A DNA stretch of 64,000 nt. Source: Microbispora hainanensis (GTDB lineage Bacteria; Actinomycetota; Actinomycetes; Streptosporangiales; Streptosporangiaceae). Within the stretch, counting starts at the first letter, position 1, and every line of letters starts with the position of its first letter. The notes beneath the pieces are model-generated. The model did not search any database and was not told the DNA's origin. It saw only the letters and a list, made by a program, of their open reading frames with translations. A program made the position numbers and the translations under genes. Location: the NCBI RefSeq assembly GCF_036186745.1, contig NZ_CP108086.1, positions 5,456,001 through 5,520,000 of the forward strand, given 5' to 3'. Positions 59,372 to 64,000 of this stretch are shown here, in pieces.

Positions 59372-60519
59372 CGCTGGTGGTCCTCTCGCATGGAGTTCGC
59401 CGCGGTCTTCGCGCCGGATGCCACGCCACTCGCCGCGGTCGACGCCGCGGCGGCAGCTGGTCCCGCCGCTTTGGCACCTGCTCCTGCCGTCGTCGAGCCC
59501 GCGGTCGTCGTCCCAGAGGATGGGGGCGCGCCAGTTGACGCTCGTCTGCCCCCGAGCTGGGATGACAAGTAATCGGCGTGGCTGCTCGCGCCCGTGGGGG
59601 AGGAGGACGAAGACGAGTTGCGGAAGGAGCTGAGGGCGACGGCTCCGGCGACGCTCGCTCCGAGGATGCCGCCACCTCCACCGGCGGTTGCCAGCGAGCC
59701 CGTCGTCCACGTGAAGAACTTCATCAGCACCGGCATGGCGATCAGCGACAGGAGCATCATCGCGAACCCCATGAGGATGGTCCGTACGTCCTTGCCTTCG
59801 CCGACCATGGTGAACGTCGTGGCGAACACGGCGGCGACGGCGGGCTTGTAGAAGATCAGGGCGAGCATCCAGCCGGTCACCTTGCGGAACCACGGCTTGG
59901 TCATCACAGTCATCGACCCGGCGGCGGCCAAGGGGAGAAGGCCGGCGAGCACGACCAGGGCCGCCTCGCGAAACAGCATGAGCACGGCCTGCACCACGCC
60001 GATCAAGATGGCCACGACCCCCAGCACGATCACCACACCGGGTGCCGCGCCGGTCAGAGCCAGGATTTTCGTGAGGCGCCGGCCGAAGTCGTCATGGGAG
60101 ACGGTGTCGAGGACCCAGGTGGACCAGGCGTCGCCAGCTTTGACGAGCATCGAAGCCGTCAGCACGCCGATGGTCGAGGTCGTCGCGATGACGACCAGGC
60201 CGGAGCCGACGTCGACCAGCGGGCTGCCCTTGCGGGTCAGTGCCATCTTGCCGCCCGCACTGAGCACACCGAGTACGGCGACCGCGATCGCGATCGGCAA
60301 CGTCCATTCGCGCAAACGGTCCACGGCTGATTCGGTGGCGAGGTCGGGCGAGGGCACCCTGACCCACCAGGAGATGCTGTTGCCGACCACCCATGCCACG
60401 CCGTCCTGGATGGCTTTGGCGATCTCGCCCAGCACGCCGTTGGCGGCCCCGGCGGCCACCTTGCCGGCGACGTACTCGGTCACTGAACAGCTTGGAGAAA
60501 GCAGGCTCTCGCACGGCAT
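59368..60519 (-). CDS. VirB6/TrbL-like polytopic transfer protein
   Basis: 383 aa. An extracytoplasmic N-terminal segment, about seven helices between residues 75 and 275 (LPIAIAVAVLGVLSAGGKMA, GVVIVLGVVAILIGVVQAVL, and others), then a low-complexity Ser/Thr/Ala/Gly tail of ~100 residues. Size and topology match the inner-membrane channel component. Overlaps the SCO6880-like gene by ATGA. Confidence 0.82.
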   Translation of the reverse strand: MPCESLLSPSCSVTEYVAGKVAAGAANGVLGEIAKAIQDGVAWVVGNSISWWVRVPSPDLATESAVDRLREWTLPIAIAVAVLGVLSAGGKMALTRKGSPLVDVGSGLVVIATTSTIGVLTASMLVKAGDAWSTWVLDTVSHDDFGRRLTKILALTGAAPGVVIVLGVVAILIGVVQAVLMLFREAALVVLAGLLPLAAAGSMTVMTKPWFRKVTGWMLALIFYKPAVAAVFATTFTMVGEGKDVRTILMGFAMMLLSLIAMPVLMKFFTWTTGSLATAGGGGGILGASVAGAVALSSFRNSSSSSSPTGASSHADYLSSQLGGRRASTGAPPSSGTTTAGSTTAGAGAKAAGPAAAAASTAASGVASGAKTAANSMREDHQR

Positions 60520-60525
60520 GGTTGG

Positions 60526-61143
60526 TCACTCCTTGAAGCGGGTGTAGCCGTCGAGAGACTTGAGCTCCGTCGCGGCGTTGCCCCAGTCGCCGTCCAGTGG
60601 CGCGACCACGCGCCAGTCGCCGTCCCGCCAGACGACCTGGATGCGGGTGGTGGCTCGGACCGTGGTGCCGCGTCGGTCCGGGCCGGCGCTGACGATGTCG
60701 ACGGTGGCGGCATCGGCGGCGTAGGACTCCCAGCGGTAGGCCTCCTCATCCACGTAGGCCTTGCCGAGCGGACTGCCTTGGGGGAGTCCGGCTTCCTGCC
60801 TGCTCTCCTCGTATGTGGTCCGCGTCTGCTCCAGGAGACGACCTGCGTCCGGACCGACCACCTGCTCGGTGATGGTGGGCTCGAACACGGTCGGGCCCCA
60901 CTGCGAGTTCGCCCGTACGCCGATGTGCAGCGCGGCGAGCAGCGCACCCTCCCGGGTGTGGGAGAAGCCCTTGGCGCGGTCATGGTCGAGCACGCGCGGG
61001 CCGTCGAGGTCCGACAGCGGCAGCCGTACTCCATGAAAGTCCAGCCAGGTGATGCGCGCCTGGCGGGCCGGGGGAGCCGGTGTTGTCGACGTGCCGCAGG
61101 CGCACGCCGTCAGCAGCACCAGGACGAGGGCGGGCGCCTTCAT
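60526..61143 (-). CDS. Lipoprotein of the transfer operon (TrbH/VirB8-like position)
   Basis: 205 aa from ATG 61143, overlapping the preceding stop (ATGA). Lipobox TACAC (Cys about residue 16), then a ~180-residue mature domain with WLDFHGVRLPLS, FSHTREGALLAALHIGVRAN and WRDGDWRVVAPLDGD. The last segment resembles NTF2-like folds of VirB8/TcpC-type proteins. Probably an outer-face structural part of the channel. Confidence 0.72.
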   Translation of the reverse strand: MKAPALVLVLLTACACGTSTTPAPPARQARITWLDFHGVRLPLSDLDGPRVLDHDRAKGFSHTREGALLAALHIGVRANSQWGPTVFEPTITEQVVGPDAGRLLEQTRTTYEESRQEAGLPQGSPLGKAYVDEEAYRWESYAADAATVDIVSAGPDRRGTTVRATTRIQVVWRDGDWRVVAPLDGDWGNAATELKSLDGYTRFKE

Positions 61144-61430
61144 CGGAGGAACATCCCGACGATGCCGGAGGCGGTCGCGGCCAGGCTGAGCCCGCCGAGC
61201 ACCCAGGGGATGCCGGACGCGCCGTCGGCCGCGAAGGACGAGCGGTTCTTGCGGCCGATCGCCATCTGCGCGCCGCAGATGAGCAGGCCGGCGACGCCCG
61301 CGACGATGACGCCCCACTTGCCCCAGCCGAGGATGGTCGTGATCGGCCTCTCTAGGCCCGGCGGTGCGATCGGCGCCGGATTCGGCACCGGCCCCGCCTG
61401 AAGCATGTCGGCAACTGCGCTGACCAGCAT
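61140..61430 (-). CDS. Small two-helix membrane protein (VirB2/TrbC-like pilin position)
   Basis: 96 aa from ATG 61430 behind GGGAGGG. Pro-rich N-terminus and two helices (GWGKWGVIVAGVAGLLICGA and IPWVLGGLSLAATASGIVGM). First gene of the transfer operon, where actinobacterial systems encode a pilin-like small protein. Confidence 0.65.
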   Translation of the reverse strand: MLVSAVADMLQAGPVPNPAPIAPPGLERPITTILGWGKWGVIVAGVAGLLICGAQMAIGRKNRSSFAADGASGIPWVLGGLSLAATASGIVGMFLR

Positions 61431-61621
61431 GGATTGCCCTCCCTTTGCTGACATGGGGTCGATGGATTGTCGCAATCGGTAGCGTGACTGTCACGCTCCG
61501 TGGGTATTCCAGAGCGCAAGCAGTCTCAAACGGCTGCATCCGTCTTCAGGTATTCACAAGACGTGCTGTCGCAGTCGCGTGGGGGAAACTGAACGGTGAC
61601 CGCTGACCACGAGGAGTGACC

Positions 61622-61900
61622 ATGACCGATCCGCTTGGGCGTGATCCGGATGTGCTGACCACCAAGGAACTGGCCGCCAAGCTCGGGCTGTCGGCCCAGA
61701 CCGTCCGCCGCATGGCCAGCGCCGGCCAGATCCCGGCGCTGCGGACCGGCAAGGACTACCGCTACTCGTGGAACGCGGTCCTCGACGTGCTGCAACAGCC
61801 CCATCCGATAGCGGGGGGCAGTGGAAATGAGGAGAGCAGGCCGGGCGCCGGACGGCTGGCGACGCAGCAAGCTCGGGACCGAGCTGCGCGGGAGTTGTGA
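61622..61900 (+). CDS. Excisionase-like HTH DNA-binding protein
   Basis: 92 aa from ATG 61622 with GAGGAG upstream. LTTKELAAKLGLSAQTVRRM is a MerR/excisionase helix-turn-helix, followed by a wing GQIPALRTGKDYRYSWNAVL. It could be an element directionality factor or a regulator of the divergent transfer operon. Confidence 0.78.
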   Translation: MTDPLGRDPDVLTTKELAAKLGLSAQTVRRMASAGQIPALRTGKDYRYSWNAVLDVLQQPHPIAGGSGNEESRPGAGRLATQQARDRAAREL

Positions 61901-61915
61901 CACCGGCCGGTCTCG

Positions 61916-62839
61916 ATGACCGCGCGGCTGCTCGTGGCGGCCGCCGGTCTGCTCATCGCGATACCGCTCGGGCTGATCCTGGCGTTCACCGCCTTGAACG
62001 GCTCCGTTGGCTGTGGTCAGGGGCAGGACGGTGGCATCCCGCCGGACTACCTGCAGCTGTATCAGCAGGCTGGGCAGAAGTACGGCATCCCCTGGCAAGT
62101 GCTCGCGGGGATTGGCAAGGCCGAAAGCGACCACGGGCGCGGTACCGGTGTCGGCATCCGGGATGGTGCGAACCGCGCCGGCGCGATGGGCCCCATGCAG
62201 TTCCTTGATACGACCTGGGCGGCGTACGGCGTGGACGGGAACGGCGACGGCCGAACGGATGTCTACGACCCGGCCGACGCGATCCCGTCGGCGGCGAAGT
62301 ACCTGAAGGCGAACGGGGCGCCGGCGGACATGTACCGGGCCGTCTGGCGCTACAACCACGCCGACTGGTACGTCCGCCGGGTCCTCGGCTTCGCCCGCGG
62401 TTACTCTTCGGGCTCGGCTGGTGTGGGGGAGGAGCTGTGCGCGCTTCCTGCGGCGCGGACTGCCGTGGCCGGCCGTGTCCTCGCCTACGCGCGGATGCAG
62501 CTTGGCAAGCCGTACGCGTGGGGAGCTGAGGGGCCAGGCGCGTTCGACTGCTCGGGGCTGACCATGCGCGCCTATCAGTACGCGGGAATCCTGCTGCCGC
62601 GTGTCGCCGCCGACCAGTGGCGCCAGGGGCCCACTGTCACTCGCGGCCAGGAGCAGCCCGGCGACCTGGTCTTCATGCACCCGGGAGCCGGCGGGCCCGG
62701 GCATGTCGGGGTCGTCGTCACTCCCGGCCAGATGATCCACGCGCCGCACACCGGAGACGTCGTGCGCTACGCGTCCTATTCCGCTCGTTCTGATGTGGTC
62801 GGGTTCACCCGGCCGGCAAGCTTGATGGAGAAGAAATGA
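61916..62839 (+). CDS. Secreted lytic transglycosylase plus NlpC/P60 endopeptidase
   Basis: 307 aa. One N-terminal helix (about residues 4-28). Lytic transglycosylase domain with catalytic Glu in GIGKAESDHGRG, GAMGPMQFLDTTW and YNHADWYV (about residues 45-165). NlpC/P60 domain with catalytic Cys in GAFDCSGLTMRAYQYAG, His in GHVGVVVTPG and a third polar position in IHAPHTGD. It opens peptidoglycan for the conjugation channel, like TcpG/VirB1-type enzymes. Overlaps the next gene by ATGA. Confidence 0.92.
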   Translation: MTARLLVAAAGLLIAIPLGLILAFTALNGSVGCGQGQDGGIPPDYLQLYQQAGQKYGIPWQVLAGIGKAESDHGRGTGVGIRDGANRAGAMGPMQFLDTTWAAYGVDGNGDGRTDVYDPADAIPSAAKYLKANGAPADMYRAVWRYNHADWYVRRVLGFARGYSSGSAGVGEELCALPAARTAVAGRVLAYARMQLGKPYAWGAEGPGAFDCSGLTMRAYQYAGILLPRVAADQWRQGPTVTRGQEQPGDLVFMHPGAGGPGHVGVVVTPGQMIHAPHTGDVVRYASYSARSDVVGFTRPASLMEKK

Positions 62840-63057
62840 AGGGCCTCACCCTGGCCGAGCTGCAGCAACTGCCTGCGACGGTCGACCTGCTCACCGCCGC
62901 CCGGGCTCTTGGGCTTGGGCGGACCAAGGCGTACGAGCTGGCCAAGAAGGGCGAGTTCCCCTGCCGCGTCATCCGCGTCGGCGTCGCCTACCTCGTCCCT
63001 ACAGCCGAACTGCTCAAGCTTCTTGGGGTGGAGCCGCAGCTCGGGGGCAATCCTTGA
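62836..63057 (+). CDS. Small excisionase/AlpA-like HTH protein
   Basis: 73 aa. LLTAARALGLGRTKAYELAK then GEFPCRVIRVGVAYLVPTAE is a helix-turn-helix of the type found in excisionase-like regulators. Coupled to the muramidase gene. Second HTH protein of the element end. Confidence 0.75.
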   Translation: MKGLTLAELQQLPATVDLLTAARALGLGRTKAYELAKKGEFPCRVIRVGVAYLVPTAELLKLLGVEPQLGGNP

Positions 63058-63154
63058 TCTCACATGGGGGTTGATGTCGGAGGGGGGAGACGAACCAATT
63101 ACACATCCCTTCGCCCTCACCACCCGCTTCCTACTCGACCAGAGGTGAGCGGTT

Positions 63155-63316
63155 GTGGAAACCGGTCTCTCCCTGGCTGCGCGACGCATCCGGTGTATGA
63201 CGATCGCGGGTGTCGCGCTTCTGGCGCTGATCGCAGCGGTGGTCTCGTTCAAGCACATGCACGAACTCTGCCTTCGGCACGGTGAGGACCACCTAAGTAC
63301 TCCAGTGACATTTTGA
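63155..63316 (+). pseudogene. DUF2637 gene truncated by a transposon (right copy)
   Basis: From GTG 63155 (AGAGG upstream) the frame reads the first helix and motif of a DUF2637 protein, AGVALLALIAAVVSFKHMHE then LCLRHGEDHLS, and then runs into insertion-sequence DNA at about 63297 and stops at 63316. The remaining ~90% is absent. Related to the remnant at 17934-18026 on the opposite strand. Confidence 0.65.
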
Positions 63317-63394
63317 GATCATGAGTGAGGTCTGCGCTGGTAGTGGCATCGGCGGGCGGTGGCCTGATCAGCAGGCGACGGATCTCCGGCATAG

Positions 63395-63716
63395 TCAAGG
63401 CAGGTGCTTTTCGTCGCCGCCGGGCTGGGATGCGGCCAGGCCCGCGGGGAAGGCCAGGGCGAGCATCGCCAGCGTGATGTGGCGGTGCCAGCCGTTCCAG
63501 CTGCGGACCTGGTAGTGGTCCAGCCCGACCTGGCCCTTGGCGGCCTGGAAGGACTCCTCGACCGTCCAGCGGATGCCGGCGATGCGCACCAGGGCGACCA
63601 GCGGCACCGGCGTGGATGCGTAGCAACGGTAGAAGGCCAGTTCCCCGGTGGTCAGGTCGCGACGGATCAGCAGCCACCGGTGACCGGGCCGGTGGGTGTC
63701 GACGCGGGTCCAGGCT
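63395..63716 (-). pseudogene. IS701/IS4-type transposase, C-terminal fragment
   Basis: Minus strand reads GHRWLLIRRDLTTGELAFYR, VRIAGIRWTVEESFQAAKGQ and VGLDHYQVRSWNGWHRHITL, the C-terminal DDE region (Glu in VEESFQ) of IS701-like transposases. The N-terminal two thirds are cut off by a second insertion at about 63717. A frameshift near the end separates it from a typical LTMPEIRRLL tail at 63310-63400. Confidence 0.75.
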
Positions 63717-63729
63717 CAGGCGTACTAGT

Positions 63730-64000
63730 ACTACAGCCTGATTTCGTGATGTCGGAGCCAGCGTTTCCAGTAGTGGCTAGCTCGGGCGCGGGCTTGGTGG
63801 TGTCGTCTGTGTCGGGACCAGGCGAGGGCGTGACTGAGGGGAAGGGTGATCGCGGCGGTCAGGCGTGCCAGCAGACGGCGGATTTCTGCTGGTGTGAGGC
63901 GGACCAGGCCGCTTGGACTTTTGGGGCGTGCGCGGCGGTGACGGCGAGATAGGCGTGGGCGAGCATCGCCAAGGTGATGTGGCGGTGCCAGGCGTCGAAC
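63730..64000 (-). pseudogene. Second IS701-like transposase end (continues beyond window)
   Basis: Minus strand reads FDAWHRHITLAMLAHAYLAV and then, after a one-base shift, SGLVRLTPAEIRRLLARLTA and ALAWSRHRRHHQARARASHY before a stop at 63730. It is the C-terminus of another transposase of the same family, with the 5' part outside the window. Confidence 0.6.

Noticed and set aside
1..64000. CRISPR arrays, tRNA or rRNA genes
   Set aside because: No regularly spaced direct repeats of CRISPR type and no tRNA cloverleaf or rRNA stretch was noticed on either strand; a covariance-model scan was not possible.

Overview
The window is high-GC, densely packed DNA with many GTG starts and ATGA/GTGA gene overlaps, which points to an actinomycete. 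Family resemblances (SodF/Nur/Nik, DtpA-type DyP, ECuC/Sco copper chaperones, DUF4913, SCO6880-like conjugation protein) suggest a streptomycete-like or Streptosporangiales-type organism; the species cannot be read from the sequence. No rRNA or tRNA gene and no CRISPR array was recognised.

Layout. 0-2.7 kb: the 3' end of a small membrane-protein gene, a PepSY membrane protein, and a degenerate mosaic of two copper-locus genes whose intact relatives lie at 42.5-43.8 kb and 22.0-22.6 kb. 2.7-8.6 kb: an Fe-type superoxide dismutase and a five-gene nickel-type ABC importer, each preceded by a near-identical 17-bp Nur-box-like site, so together they look like a nickel-responsive regulon. 8.6-10.1 kb: an acetyltransferase and two small envelope proteins. 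10.5-17.7 kb: mobilisation genes (possible oriT hairpin, MobC-like protein, relaxase, membrane protein, immunity-like protein, TOPRIM primase, DUF2637 protein) and an XRE regulator with palindromic operators. 17.9-18.5 kb: debris of a serine recombinase and a DUF2637 gene.

18.4-43.8 kb is dominated by extracytoplasmic metal handling. It holds two DyP-peroxidase/PCu(A)C-chaperone modules (one also with SCO and a DsbA-like thiol protein), three CopC-like proteins, a cupredoxin-like lipoprotein, a large multi-pass membrane protein, and a metal ABC importer (ATPase, permease, lipoprotein). Interspersed are four full copies of a histidine-bearing small membrane protein ending in an RRGPP tail (the fifth, partial copy is at base 1). 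Also here are a P450, a truncated FAD monooxygenase, a GH88-like hydrolase with an MFS transporter, an ECF sigma factor, and an acyl-CoA set (ligase, CaiB-type transferase, dehydrogenase).

44-50 kb is a compact accessory cluster (flavoprotein, XRE regulator, three proteins of unknown function, APH-fold kinase, SAM methyltransferase, HAD phosphatase). At 50-52.3 kb an IS256-family element with a 9-bp target duplication splits a PD-(D/E)XK-like gene. 52.4-63.1 kb is the mating-pore and coupling half of a conjugative system: VirD4/TraG-like coupling protein, VirB4-like ATPase, SCO6880-like protein, VirB6-like protein, a pilin-sized membrane protein, a secreted muramidase/NlpC enzyme and two HTH proteins. 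It ends in a second DUF2637 remnant and nested transposase fragments. The mobilisation genes at 10-17 kb and the transfer genes at 52-63 kb probably belong to one integrative or plasmid-borne conjugative element, with the metal-handling block between them as possible cargo.
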